From NCBI GenBank assembly GCA_902363125.1, contig CABIZD010000009.1, positions 19,517 through 83,516 on the forward strand: a stretch of 64,000 bases of DNA, written 5' to 3'. This DNA is from Coriobacteriaceae bacterium (GTDB taxonomy: Bacteria > Actinomycetota > Coriobacteriia > Coriobacteriales > Coriobacteriaceae). Positions 10,513-19,283 of this stretch are shown piece after piece; within the stretch, counting starts at the first letter, position 1; every line of letters begins with the position of its first letter. The notes under the pieces were generated by a model. It was not told where the DNA came from. It searched no databases and saw nothing but the letters and a program-made list of their open reading frames with translations. The translations under genes and the position numbers were made by a program.

Positions 10513-11172
10513 GTGAACAAGAGCAAGCGCATCGCCATCAGTCTGGTCGCGGGCGTGCTTGCCGCGGCGCTCTGCATGTTCTACGGCTCGTCGATCCGCT
10601 CGCAAGCCGAGCAGGCCCAGGCCGAGACTTTGGCAAAATACGGCGGCGACCGCGTTGAGGTGTGCGTCGCGGCGCGCGATATCGATGTGGGCGAGACCCT
10701 CGACGAGACTAATGTCATAACTCAGGAATGGCTGGCGAGTCTGTTGCCGCGTGATGCGGCGACCGAGCTGCGTCAGGTGCGCGGCGACGTGACGACCTCG
10801 CGCATTCCAAAAAATGCCGTGATTTGCAATGTCTACACCAAGGCCGAGAGCCGCAAGCTCGAGGTGCCTAAAGGCAAGGTTGCCGTTTCGGTGGCGGTTG
10901 ATGCCGAGCACTCGGTCGGCGGCGCCACGGGCGTGGGCAGCTATGTGGACGTGTACGTGCAAAAAGATGGCGTGACCGATCGTTTGTGCGGAGCGTACGT
11001 GATCGATACCAGCGAAGATGCCGGCGCCACGCGTGAAGGCAAGATCGAGTGGGTGACGCTGGCGGCAGACCCCGAAGATGTCAAGGAATTGCTGGGAGCC
11101 TCGGGAAAGGGAACGGTCAGCTTGACGATTCCCGCCACGGCGCGCGGCAAAAAGAGCGGAGGCGACGAGTGA
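10513..11172 (+). CDS. cpaB: Flp pilus assembly protein CpaB (SAF domain)
   Basis: This is the first gene of the Tad/Flp pilus locus. A signal-anchor helix (residues about 6-24) is followed by an SAF-like domain: VEVCVAARDIDVGETLDETNV, then RIPKNAVI and LEVPKGKVAVSVAVDAEHSVGG, the pattern of CpaB/RcpC proteins. In Gram-negatives CpaB contacts the secretin. Here no secretin gene is present, so it presumably acts in the wall or periplasm-like zone. The GTG at 10513 with AGAGGAGCGG just upstream is taken as start. Its TGA overlaps the ATG of the next gene. Confidence 0.8.
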   Translation: MNKSKRIAISLVAGVLAAALCMFYGSSIRSQAEQAQAETLAKYGGDRVEVCVAARDIDVGETLDETNVITQEWLASLLPRDAATELRQVRGDVTTSRIPKNAVICNVYTKAESRKLEVPKGKVAVSVAVDAEHSVGGATGVGSYVDVYVQKDGVTDRLCGAYVIDTSEDAGATREGKIEWVTLAADPEDVKELLGASGKGTVSLTIPATARGKKSGGDE

Positions 11173-12821
11173 TGAAGGCGATCTGGCTTGCGTGCTGCGC
11201 GTGCGGCGATTACGGGCTGCTACAGCAGGAAGTCGAGGGTCGCGATGTGGGCGCGCAGGTGCTTCGCGTGGGCGACCTGGACGGGCTGGTATCCATGGCG
11301 CGGGCGTTTCCGTCGCGCCGCGGTGCCGCCATCATCGCGGCGTCTCTGTTCGATACCGAAGACGTGAGGAAGACCGTTGCGCGCCTGACGGCCGAGGGCC
11401 GTGTGAGTCGCGTCGTCGTGTTGATCGAGACACTCGACCCGTCGGATATCGAAGGACTGTTTCGCGCGGGGGCGACCGAGGTCATCGCTGCGCACAGTTT
11501 GTGCGGCAACGGGCGTGCGGGTGAGGGAACGGTTGATTCCGATCGACGCAGGACGATTGAGCCCGATGCTTTTGTTGATAGGGAACCCGGGGCGCCTCGC
11601 GCTACAAGAGGCCCGCGTGTTGATGAATATGGAAAAGCGGAAGCCGAGCATGGTCGGCGCCCCCGGGACCCCCTTGCATACGATGACGCTGGAGGGCCGG
11701 TACCGTATGGCGATGACGTTCTGGCTGAAGATATGGGATACGTGCACGGCGTAAATCTGGCCGATGAGCTCGATGAGGTCGAGGGTTTTGCCGGGGCTGG
11801 CGAGCCGTGTGCCGCTGCGTCTTTGGCGTCGGAACCGCAGCCCAGGCAGCCTGCCATGCCGGCTTGGGCTCGGCACGTGACCGCGGCGGGGGAGACGGGG
11901 ATGTTATCGCCCGCGTCTGTGTCGCCGGTTCCCGCACCGTCAGCCCCTGCGCTGTCGGCGGACGCTTCGATTCCGTCGCGTCGGGCACCGGTCGTCTGCG
12001 CCGTTTCGGGTTCGGGCGGTTGCGGCAAGTCGACGATCGTTGCCACCATGGCGCATGCGGCGTCGCTGTTGGGTTTGCGTGCCGCCGTGCTCGACTTGGA
12101 CCTCATGTTTGGAAACCTATACGATCTGCTGGGTGTCGATGCCCCGCACGATATGGCGACGCTTATCGAGCCGTCGGCGGCGGGCGCACTTGCCGAGTCG
12201 GATATCGTGGCCGCATCGATGCGCGTCGCCCCGGGTGTCACGCTCTGGGGGCCTGTCGCGGCCCCCGAGAAGGCCGAGCTCATGGCACGTCCGGTGGAGC
12301 TATTGCTCGATGTTTTGCGTCGCGAATCCGACGTGGTCTTTGTCGACACCTCGGTCTTTTGGGGTGATGCCGCGGCCGCCGCGGTGGCGGCGAGCGACCG
12401 TTGCCTGGTCGTAGGCGATGCGGCGGTATCGTCCGCGACATCCGCTTCGCGCGTCATTGAGCTGGCGAGCCGCGTGGGCGTGCCACGCACGCGCATGAGC
12501 GCCGTGTTCAACCGGTTTGGTGCGCGCGGTGCCGACGAGGACGTCGCCATGCGCTTCGAGATCGCCTGCGCACTGAGCTCCAAGATCCGCATTGCCGATG
12601 GCGGCCAGGACTTGGCCGCGCTCATGGCATTCGGTCGCGCCGACGAGGCAGTGGGTCAGACGAGCGCTTTTGCGACCAGCGTGCGCGAGGCCACGCGCGA
12701 GATGCTCGTGGAGCTGGGCTGCGCCGTCGGTCCCTGGAGCGATATGGTCGCCGACCGCGCGATCCGTACCGAGCGCCCGCGCATCCGTCTTCCCTGGTCT
12801 CGTGAGGGTGATGCGCGATGA
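11172..12821 (+). CDS. tadZ: Tad pilus localisation ATPase (CpaE/TadZ, MinD-like)
   Basis: The N-terminal 110 residues resemble a degenerate receiver domain (VSRVVVLIETLDPSDIEGLFRAGATEVI), as in CpaE/TadZ proteins. A low-complexity acidic linker of about 160 residues follows, then a MinD/ParA-type ATPase domain from about residue 275. It has the deviant Walker A GSGGCGKSTI, VLDLDLMFGNLYDLLG and a VVFVDTS segment. TadZ proteins mark the pole or site of pilus assembly. The ATG at 11172 overlaps the cpaB stop by one base; a GTG directly before it is also possible. The linker is unusually long for the family. Confidence 0.8.
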   Translation: MKAIWLACCACGDYGLLQQEVEGRDVGAQVLRVGDLDGLVSMARAFPSRRGAAIIAASLFDTEDVRKTVARLTAEGRVSRVVVLIETLDPSDIEGLFRAGATEVIAAHSLCGNGRAGEGTVDSDRRRTIEPDAFVDREPGAPRATRGPRVDEYGKAEAEHGRRPRDPLAYDDAGGPVPYGDDVLAEDMGYVHGVNLADELDEVEGFAGAGEPCAAASLASEPQPRQPAMPAWARHVTAAGETGMLSPASVSPVPAPSAPALSADASIPSRRAPVVCAVSGSGGCGKSTIVATMAHAASLLGLRAAVLDLDLMFGNLYDLLGVDAPHDMATLIEPSAAGALAESDIVAASMRVAPGVTLWGPVAAPEKAELMARPVELLLDVLRRESDVVFVDTSVFWGDAAAAAVAASDRCLVVGDAAVSSATSASRVIELASRVGVPRTRMSAVFNRFGARGADEDVAMRFEIACALSSKIRIADGGQDLAALMAFGRADEAVGQTSAFATSVREATREMLVELGCAVGPWSDMVADRAIRTERPRIRLPWSREGDAR

Positions 12822-14146
12822 GTCTGCAGACGCGGATTAAAGCCGCTGGCGCGGCCGCCGCGGCTGCCCCCGTTGATGCGGGACGCTGCCGTGCCGTTAA
12901 ACGCCGCACCAAGCGTGCGGTGATGGACCGCATGGGCTACGACGAGGTGGCGCGCATCAGTGCCTACGTCGACCCTGCCCTTGCCCGCTCTGAGCTACGT
13001 CCGGCGGTGGAAGCGGCGCTCAACGTGGAAGAGCCGACCGACTTGGCGACGCCTGAGCGTGAGACCATCATCGACGAGATCCTAGATGACGTGGTGGGCC
13101 TGGGACCGCTGCAGCCGCTCATCGAGGACGACACCGTTACCGAAATCATGATCAACGGCTGTCGCTCTGCCTTTTTTGAGCGCAGTGGCGTTTTGTATCC
13201 CATCGAGCACGCGTTTGAGGACGACGAGCAGATCCGTGTGCTCATCGACCGCATCATCTCGCCGCTCGGCCGTCGTATCGACGAGCGTAGCCCCATCGTC
13301 AACGCCCGCCTCAAGACGGGTTATCGCGTCAACGCGGTGATTCCACCCGTGGCGATCGACGGGCCAATCCTCACCATTCGTAAGTTCTCGGACCGTATCT
13401 GTTCGCTGGACGAGCTTGTGGGCCTGGGGTCACTGCCGCTTTGGTATGCGCAGCTGCTGTCGTGCGCGGTGTCGTTGCGGCAGGACTTGGCGGTTGCGGG
13501 AGGCACGGGGTCGGGCAAGACCACGCTGCTCAATGCGCTGTCGTGCGAGATTTCCACCGGCGAGCGCATTGTGACGATCGAGGATTCCGCCGAGCTCAAG
13601 TTTGCACATCACCCACACGTTGTTCGTCTGGAGGCGCGTGAGGCGTCAATCGAGGGCGAGGGTGCGGTGACGATCCGCGACCTGGTGACCAATGCTTTGC
13701 GTATGCGCCCCGACCGTATCGTCGTGGGCGAGGTGCGCGGTGCCGAGTGCTGCGACATGCTGCAGGCCATGAACACGGGCCACGACGGCTCGCTCACCAC
13801 GCTCCATGCGGGTACCGAGCAGGAGACCGTGGTTCGCCTGACGCTGCTTGCGCGCTACGGCATCGATTTGCCGAGTGAGCTTATCGAAGAGCAGATCGCC
13901 ATGGCGCTCGACGGCATCGTGATGTCCGAGCGCCATGCAGATGGCAGGCGCTTTGTGGCCTCATATTCAGGGGTTCACCGCGGCGCGTCGGGCGGTGTTG
14001 GGCTCGAACGCTACGTGACGTTCGATGCCGCCGAACGCACCTGGACGCTCGACCGCGAGCCGCCGTTTATTGCGGAGGGCTTGCGGTCGGGAACGCTCAC
14101 GCAAGAGGAGGTGGACGAATGGAGATCGCTATGCCCCTCGTCGTAG
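12818..14146 (+). CDS. cpaF: Tad pilus secretion ATPase CpaF/TadA
   Basis: This hexameric motor drives pilin polymerisation at the inner face of the membrane. The protein has the N-terminal domain ending in [21 protein letters not shown], then [25 protein letters not shown], Walker [15 protein letters not shown] near residue 228, the acid-box segment [12 protein letters not shown], Walker [17 protein letters not shown] and the His-box [13 protein letters not shown]. The 442 residues are usual for CpaF. It overlaps tadZ by 4 bp (ATGA) and tadB begins inside its last 28 bp, so the genes are translationally coupled. Confidence 0.92.
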   Translation: MSLQTRIKAAGAAAAAAPVDAGRCRAVKRRTKRAVMDRMGYDEVARISAYVDPALARSELRPAVEAALNVEEPTDLATPERETIIDEILDDVVGLGPLQPLIEDDTVTEIMINGCRSAFFERSGVLYPIEHAFEDDEQIRVLIDRIISPLGRRIDERSPIVNARLKTGYRVNAVIPPVAIDGPILTIRKFSDRICSLDELVGLGSLPLWYAQLLSCAVSLRQDLAVAGGTGSGKTTLLNALSCEISTGERIVTIEDSAELKFAHHPHVVRLEAREASIEGEGAVTIRDLVTNALRMRPDRIVVGEVRGAECCDMLQAMNTGHDGSLTTLHAGTEQETVVRLTLLARYGIDLPSELIEEQIAMALDGIVMSERHADGRRFVASYSGVHRGASGGVGLERYVTFDAAERTWTLDREPPFIAEGLRSGTLTQEEVDEWRSLCPSS

Positions 14147-15045
14147 GGGGTTTGGCGGGGCTTTCTGTCGCGACGGCGTGTGGGGCAGAGCCTCGTGTGT
14201 CGCGGAGGCCGCCGGCGGAGCTGGCGCGCCAGACGCTCGAATCGATGGCGGAGAAGCTACCGCGTGAGTTGGCGGAAAACGACCTGCTGACAAAGATTGC
14301 CCGCTCGTGGGCGTCGCTGATCCCCGCAGATCGCCTTGGGTTTGCTATTGAGGATAACACGGCTCGTCTGGCATTTCTGCTGCTGTCGAGCGGTATCTGC
14401 AGCGTTTTGCTGGCCGTTGCGTCGCTGTCGCCCATCGGCTTTGTCTTGGGGCTGGTGGCGCCGTTTGGCGTGGGTGCCGCGCGTGAGACCTTCGATCGCC
14501 GACGCGAACAGCATGATGTAGAAGAGACCATGCCCGAGGCATTCACAGCGTTATCCATGTCGCTTGCCTCGGGGCATTCGCTGGCACAGGGCATGCGCTT
14601 TGTGGGCGCCCATGCGCAAGAGCCGGTGCATACCGAGTTTTTGCGGGTGGCGGCGGCAATCGATTGCGGTATCTCGGCGACCGACGCACTCGATGACCTA
14701 CTCGTTCGCATCGATGCCCCCGGCCTTTCGCTTGTCACCTTGGCGCTCAAAGTATCGCAGCGTACCGGGGCTCCGCTTGCCGGCCTGCTGTCCGAGGCGT
14801 CGAGCATGGTGGGTGAGCGCATTGAGCTCAAACGCCGTCTGGACGTTAAGACGTCACAGGCGCGTATGTCGGCACACATGGTTGCGGCGATGCCGGCGGG
14901 CATGTGCGCGGTACTGGCTTTGCTTTCGGCAGACTTTCGCCGCGGTCTTGCGACGCCGGCTGGTGCGGGCGCCGTGGCGCTGGGACTTGCCCTCAACGTC
15001 GTTGCCCTGGTAGTTATCCGGCGCATTATGCGGGTGGAGCTATGA
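14119..15045 (+). CDS. tadB: Tad pilus inner-membrane platform protein TadB
   Basis: A type II secretion F-family membrane protein, partner of TadC in the pilus platform that CpaF turns. Helices are visible at about residues 85-120 (LAFLLLSSGICSVLLAVASL) and at the C-terminus (residues about 250-305). Between them lies the cytoplasmic F domain with EETMPEAFTALSMSLASGHSLAQGM and LALKVSQRTGAPLAGLL. The ATG at 14119 has AGAGGAGG 7-8 bases before it. ATG 14131 is the alternative. TadC starts at the overlap of its stop codon. Confidence 0.85.
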   Translation: MEIAMPLVVGGLAGLSVATACGAEPRVSRRPPAELARQTLESMAEKLPRELAENDLLTKIARSWASLIPADRLGFAIEDNTARLAFLLLSSGICSVLLAVASLSPIGFVLGLVAPFGVGAARETFDRRREQHDVEETMPEAFTALSMSLASGHSLAQGMRFVGAHAQEPVHTEFLRVAAAIDCGISATDALDDLLVRIDAPGLSLVTLALKVSQRTGAPLAGLLSEASSMVGERIELKRRLDVKTSQARMSAHMVAAMPAGMCAVLALLSADFRRGLATPAGAGAVALGLALNVVALVVIRRIMRVEL

Positions 15046-15683
15046 GCGCCCTGGTCGGGGCCGCGGCTTGTCTGTGTGCCCTGAGCGTATTTGCCGCGAC
15101 AGGTTTGGAGCGTGCGGATGCCCGCAAGATTGCAGAGACGTGCAAGCGTGAGGCGGTACTGGTCATTGCCGCGGGCCGCTTGGTGATTGATGCCCTGACC
15201 GCGCGAATGAAGGGCGCAATTGGGGTGGGCGGCCCGGCGCGGGTGTCGCTCGGTGAGGTGTCCGAGATGATCGACGTGGTGCGCCTGGGGCTTTCTGCCG
15301 GCCTTTCGTTTGACGCGGCGCTCGAGATTTTCTGCGCCAACCGTCGGTCGGTGCTGGCCGTCCGTCTTGAGCGAGCCTGCATGGCGTGGCAGGTGGGCGT
15401 GGGGACGCGCGAGGCCGAGCTGTTGGCTGCCGCGCGTGATTTGGACGTGAGGGCGCTCGAGACCTTTGCCATCACGGTGGGGCAGGCGCTTGCCCTGGGC
15501 GCCCCGCTGGCCGAGACGCTGGCTGCTCAAAGTCGCGAGATTCGTGCGGCCCATCGCGCCGCAGTCGAGCGCGAGATCGAGCGCGCACCGGTCAAGTTGC
15601 TGATTCCCACCGGCACGCTCATCTTGCCGGCGTTGCTTCTGTCCATATTGGGCCCGCTGCTGGGAGCAGGCGGGATGATGTAG
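15042..15683 (+). CDS. tadC: Tad pilus inner-membrane platform protein TadC
   Basis: Second F-family platform protein. The core MIDVVRLGLSAGLSFDAALEIFC and AITVGQALALGAPLAETLAAQSREIR is the GspF repeat, and the C-terminus ends in a hydrophobic segment VKLLIPTGTLILPALLLSILGPLL. At 213 residues it is shorter than typical TadC, mainly at the N-terminus, where only one helix precedes the core. It overlaps tadB by 4 bp and lies 10 bp before the pilin gene. Confidence 0.82.
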   Translation: MSALVGAAACLCALSVFAATGLERADARKIAETCKREAVLVIAAGRLVIDALTARMKGAIGVGGPARVSLGEVSEMIDVVRLGLSAGLSFDAALEIFCANRRSVLAVRLERACMAWQVGVGTREAELLAAARDLDVRALETFAITVGQALALGAPLAETLAAQSREIRAAHRAAVEREIERAPVKLLIPTGTLILPALLLSILGPLLGAGGMM

Positions 15684-15693
15684 GGAGGAATAC

Positions 15694-15927
15694 ATGAACA
15701 CGATGACCGACATTGCGGGCAAGGCTTGGAGCCGGGCTTTTTGCCGGACAATCCGCGCTCGCCAGCGTGCCAAGGCGCTGTTGCGGGAGGAGAGCGCGCA
15801 GGGCACTACCGAATACGCCATCTTGGTCGGCGTGCTCGTAGTGATCGCGATTATCGCCATCGTCGCGTTTAAGAGCAAAGTCGAAGAACTATGGAACGCG
15901 ATCAAAGACGGCATCAACAGCCTGTAG
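15694..15927 (+). CDS. flp: Flp-type major pilin
   Basis: A 77-residue prepilin. A basic leader of about 35 residues ends in REESAQ, followed by GTTEYAILVGVLVVIAIIAIV and a short soluble tail FKSKVEELWNAIKDGINSL. The Glu-Tyr pair sits at +5/+6 if cleavage is after the Ala of SAQ, as in Flp pilins. The size and single hydrophobic helix fit the polymerising subunit. A GGAGG site precedes the ATG. The leader is longer than that of most Flp pilins. No prepilin peptidase gene is found in the locus, so it must be encoded elsewhere. Confidence 0.85.
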   Translation: MNTMTDIAGKAWSRAFCRTIRARQRAKALLREESAQGTTEYAILVGVLVVIAIIAIVAFKSKVEELWNAIKDGINSL

Positions 15928-16454
15928 GAGGCAGGCGGCCTGTTGGTTCGCCGCTGGTGCTCGTCTGTTTGCTCGTGGCAATAGCGGTGACGCTTTGGGG
16001 GCTGGGTGTTGCGCGGCAGCAGCGTCCAGGCGCTACTGCCGATTTGGGATCGGGCTCGGCGGCGGTGTCACAAGCGGAAGGCGCGGGAGATATAGGCGGC
16101 CAAAATGCCGCCGTCACGGCTCGGACCTTTTTGCAGGCACTCGACGAGCGGGCCGCCAGCGCGACGGAGCCGTCTGCAGACAATGCGATCGCAGTTCGAC
16201 TCGCATGGTCCGAGGACCGGCCGATGACCGAGGCGGCGGCAGACCTGCTGCGTGCCTACCGCGAGGTGCCCACGGCCCAGCTTGCCCTGAGCGGCTATCT
16301 CGATATTAAGGGCAACGTATGGGGCGCCATCGTGCGCGATGGGCGAGGCTGGGTCGACATGGTGATGGTTGCTGCGGATGCCGGCGATGCCTCGTGCCGC
16401 CTGCGTGCCGTGCGTCTGGTTCCGCAAACAACGGAGTCAAAGGAGGGGTCGTGA
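15891..16454 (+). CDS. Membrane-anchored protein of the Tad locus, function unknown
   Basis: One transmembrane helix (PLVLVCLLVAIAVTLWGLGVA) is followed by an extracellular part of about 140 residues, rich in Ala, with a final strand-like region (VWGAIVRDGRGWVDMVMVAAD). I recognise no family. The start is uncertain: the ATG at 15891 overlaps flp by 37 bp and has no good ribosome binding site, whereas the GGAGG at 15927-15931 suits no in-frame ATG. A GTG at 15957 is possible but would cut into the helix. Its place between two pilin-like genes suggests a minor pilus component or assembly factor. Confidence 0.5.
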   Translation: MERDQRRHQQPVGGRRPVGSPLVLVCLLVAIAVTLWGLGVARQQRPGATADLGSGSAAVSQAEGAGDIGGQNAAVTARTFLQALDERAASATEPSADNAIAVRLAWSEDRPMTEAAADLLRAYREVPTAQLALSGYLDIKGNVWGAIVRDGRGWVDMVMVAADAGDASCRLRAVRLVPQTTESKEGS

Positions 16455-16455
16455 A

Positions 16456-16674
16456 ATGCATGGTGTCCTGTGTGAGGAATCTGCTCAGTCGACCGTCGAA
16501 TACGCCATCGTCACCGTGGCGCTGTTATCGATCGTGCTGGCGATCGCGGGACTTTGGCGTGCCGGCACCGATGGGCGCTTGGCGGCGCTGGTTGAGCGGG
16601 CGGCATCCCATGGCGTTGCCTCGACGTCGGTTATCGACGCCGCTGCGGCCGCTAAGGACATCGCGTTGTATTGA
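16456..16674 (+). CDS. Second pilin-like protein
   Basis: A 72-residue protein with a very short leader MHGVLCEESAQ, followed by STVEYAIVTVALLSIVLAIAGLW. It shares the cleavage-type motif ESAQxTxEY with the major pilin, but has a different tail (GTDGRLAALVERAASHGVASTSVIDAAAAAKDIALY). It is likely a minor pilin. A strong AGGAGG at 16440-16446 supports the ATG at 16456, two bases after the previous stop. Confidence 0.65.
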   Translation: MHGVLCEESAQSTVEYAIVTVALLSIVLAIAGLWRAGTDGRLAALVERAASHGVASTSVIDAAAAAKDIALY

Positions 16675-17146
16675 TGCCGCGCGCGAGGACCGGGCGCAGT
16701 CTACGGTCGAGGCCGCTTTTTTGCTGCCGACGTTTCTGACGCTCATCCTTCTCGCGCTGCAACCGGTGTGCCTGCTCTATACGCGCGCGGTCATGGAGTC
16801 TGCCGCCGCCGAGACCGCGCGGCTCATGACCACGACGACGGCGGAGGACGACGATCTTAAGGAGTTCGCCCGCCGCCGACTTGCCGCAGTGCCCAACGTT
16901 TCGATCTTTCATGCCGGCGGGCCGTTGTCGTGGGATATCGAGCTTGGCCGGGCCGGTGCGGGTGGCGTCTCGTCCGTGTCCGTTTCCGGCGAGGTCAAGC
17001 CGTTGCCTGTGATCGGTGCGTTTGCGCAGGCTATGGGTGGTACCGCCGAGGGCGGCTACGTTGAGCTCAAGGTCGATGTCTCGTATCAATCGCGTCCCGA
17101 ATGGCTGGAGGGAGATTATGATTCGTGGATTGCTGCATGGGATTAA
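16610..17146 (+). CDS. TadE-like pseudopilin
   Basis: The body begins with DAAREDRAQSTVEAAFLLPTFLTLILLALQPVCLLYTRAVMESAAAETARL, the standard TadE N-terminal helix with the conserved E of the processing motif, followed by a soluble domain. The start is unclear. ATG 16610 overlaps the previous gene by 65 bp and has no ribosome binding site. An AAGGA at 16654-16658 would suit an ATT codon at 16670, just before the motif. The last 29 bp overlap the next gene. It is probably a minor pseudopilin needed for pilus assembly. Confidence 0.65.
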   Translation: MALPRRRLSTPLRPLRTSRCIDAAREDRAQSTVEAAFLLPTFLTLILLALQPVCLLYTRAVMESAAAETARLMTTTTAEDDDLKEFARRRLAAVPNVSIFHAGGPLSWDIELGRAGAGGVSSVSVSGEVKPLPVIGAFAQAMGGTAEGGYVELKVDVSYQSRPEWLEGDYDSWIAAWD

Positions 17147-19283
17147 GCGCTGCCTGTTGCGGGTGACGCAAGGGTTTGCGGCCCGCCGTCGACCAGGCGC
17201 TCTCCGCAAACGAGGCGGCTTTATGGGTCGAGCCGGTATCGACCTGTTTATCGAAGACGGTGCCTACACCACGCTCTCCTCTGCGGTGGTCATCTTGGTG
17301 GTGCTCACGCTGCTGTTTTCGTCGACCGCGGCGATATGGAGCATGTCGCGTGCCGGGGATACCCAGGTGGCGGCTGATAGCGGCGCGCTGGCGGGTGCCA
17401 ACGTAGTGTCGTCCTATCACACGGCTGCCACGGTGGTTGATGCGAGCATCTTGAGTCTGGGGCTGGCGGGGTTTGCCACGATCGGGACGGGCCTGGTCGC
17501 CATCCTCATCCCGGGTGCCGAGTCGGTTGCCGGCAATATGGTCGACACCGGGATTGAGATCATTAAAACGCGCAACAAGTTTGCCAAAAGCGCATCGGAA
17601 GGCTTACAGAAAATCGAGACGGCCCTGCCGTATCTGATCGCCGCGCGTGCCACGCAGGCGGTGTCGGCGCAGGATACCGATAGTGTGACCTATACCGGTA
17701 CGGCGCTTGCCGTGCCCAGGACATCCGAGTCTGACTTCGCTGCGCTCAAAGGATCAGAGATCTCGACCGATACCATTAAAGACACATCAGATGATTTAGA
17801 GGGTGCGGCCGAGGAGCTGCGGAAGGCTTCTGAGGACACGGCGAAGGCTAAAGAGCGTGCTTGGCTGGTGGATTGTGGTGGGTCTGACAAGGGCTCGGTC
17901 GGCAGCTGTTCTTGCATGTGGGAGCGTGCGAAAAGCCTAACGGATCTCTCCGGTGTTCAAAATCCGCATTACTCATCGAGCGTTACGTGGGAGCCACAAG
18001 TTGCCCTTGATCGCGCGAAGGACTACTACCATTGGCGTCTGACAAATGAGAAGCCCCACGGCTCGAGTGTCGAGATGAAGGCAGAGTCTGCGGCGCGTAA
18101 GGCGTTTTATACCTATGCGAGCGCGGAGGTCGATCGGGCACATATAACCGAGAACGGAGACAGGGTCTCCTCCTATATTCCGCTGCTGCCGCGCAACTCT
18201 GATGAGGTTCGGGCGACGGAACTCTATACCGATGCGGTGTGGCCGACGAGCGTGAACGATGACAAGGCGTATCTGCATTACGGGACGACCTGCCCTAACT
18301 ATAAGAAAGGGACGCCGAGCGGATTTGCTTCGGTTGCCGATTACGATGGACAGGATAAATGCAGCAAATGCCATTTTGGCGTTTTGTCGCTTGGTGCCGT
18401 TGCGGCGCCTTCAACCTCTATCGAAAACGGCTTCGAGTATCACTTTGACAAGTTTAAAGACGCCCTGGAGGACTACGTCGACTGTCGCAACAAGGAGCTC
18501 GAGCTCGAGCGTCAGACCGAGGACGAAGCCGACCGTGCGGGCAATGCGTTTGACCAGGCCATTAAAGCGCTTTCGGGCGAGCGTCCGCGTATCGCTCCGC
18601 CCGGTCGCAACGGCGTGGTTGCCTTTGCGGTTTCGGGTGCCATCTCGAGCCCCGATCAGCTTAACTCTTCGTTTAACACGGCGGTTGAGCTTGGCAGTCG
18701 CGGTGCCATCTCTGCCGCGGTGCTGGCGCCCGATGAGGCGACGGCGCAAAACAACGTGCTTTCGCGATTTTTCTCGACATTGAAGGAACGCTCGGGTGGC
18801 GTTGCCGGCGTACTCGATGGCGTCATGGATGTTTGGGGACGGCTGCTTGTGGGATACGGAGACATCCAAGGTTCGGCCGACGAACTTATGGACGAGATGA
18901 TTAAAGGCCTAGGAGGGGGCAGCGGCGCGTTGGGCTCCATTGCATCGTGGCTCGGCGATACCGTTTCGGCGTCCGTGGCGGCGCTGGGTTTGGAACCGTG
19001 CGACTTGCGCCTGCGAAAGCCGGTGCTGACTGATTCCGCCAACGTCATTAAGAGCCCGGGGTCTGACATTGCTGGCCTCTCTCAAGCGCAAGACAAACTG
19101 CGAAGTATTCCGTTGGGCGTGACCGATCCCAAGGCGCTTTGCGAGGTGTTGGAATATCAAGTCGAACGCACCATCAGCGGTACGGTGTTCACGCTTGCGG
19201 AGATTCCTCTGCCCGGCGGCGGCTCCATCCCACTTACCGTCGATGTCACCACACTGGCGGGTGCCCTGGGCGGTGGGTCGTAA
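17118..19283 (+). CDS. Large TadG-like protein of the Tad locus
   Basis: A 721-residue protein. A hydrophobic helix (residues about 57-78, TTLSSAVVILVVLTLLFSSTAAIWSM) is followed by GDTQVAADSGALAGANVV, which resembles the TadG family segment after its N-terminal helix. The rest is soluble and mostly helical, with a coiled-coil-like stretch (DLEGAAEELRKASEDTAKAKERA) and cysteines in CGGSDKGSVGSCSC and in CPNYK...DKCSKC. Those could form disulfides or bind metal. No von Willebrand A domain, common in TadG, is seen. A GGAGGGAGA site supports ATG 17118. GC and codon use in its middle (17.7-18.5 kb) are less biased than in its neighbours. Function unknown. Confidence 0.6.
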   Translation: MIRGLLHGIKRCLLRVTQGFAARRRPGALRKRGGFMGRAGIDLFIEDGAYTTLSSAVVILVVLTLLFSSTAAIWSMSRAGDTQVAADSGALAGANVVSSYHTAATVVDASILSLGLAGFATIGTGLVAILIPGAESVAGNMVDTGIEIIKTRNKFAKSASEGLQKIETALPYLIAARATQAVSAQDTDSVTYTGTALAVPRTSESDFAALKGSEISTDTIKDTSDDLEGAAEELRKASEDTAKAKERAWLVDCGGSDKGSVGSCSCMWERAKSLTDLSGVQNPHYSSSVTWEPQVALDRAKDYYHWRLTNEKPHGSSVEMKAESAARKAFYTYASAEVDRAHITENGDRVSSYIPLLPRNSDEVRATELYTDAVWPTSVNDDKAYLHYGTTCPNYKKGTPSGFASVADYDGQDKCSKCHFGVLSLGAVAAPSTSIENGFEYHFDKFKDALEDYVDCRNKELELERQTEDEADRAGNAFDQAIKALSGERPRIAPPGRNGVVAFAVSGAISSPDQLNSSFNTAVELGSRGAISAAVLAPDEATAQNNVLSRFFSTLKERSGGVAGVLDGVMDVWGRLLVGYGDIQGSADELMDEMIKGLGGGSGALGSIASWLGDTVSASVAALGLEPCDLRLRKPVLTDSANVIKSPGSDIAGLSQAQDKLRSIPLGVTDPKALCEVLEYQVERTISGTVFTLAEIPLPGGGSIPLTVDVTTLAGALGGGS

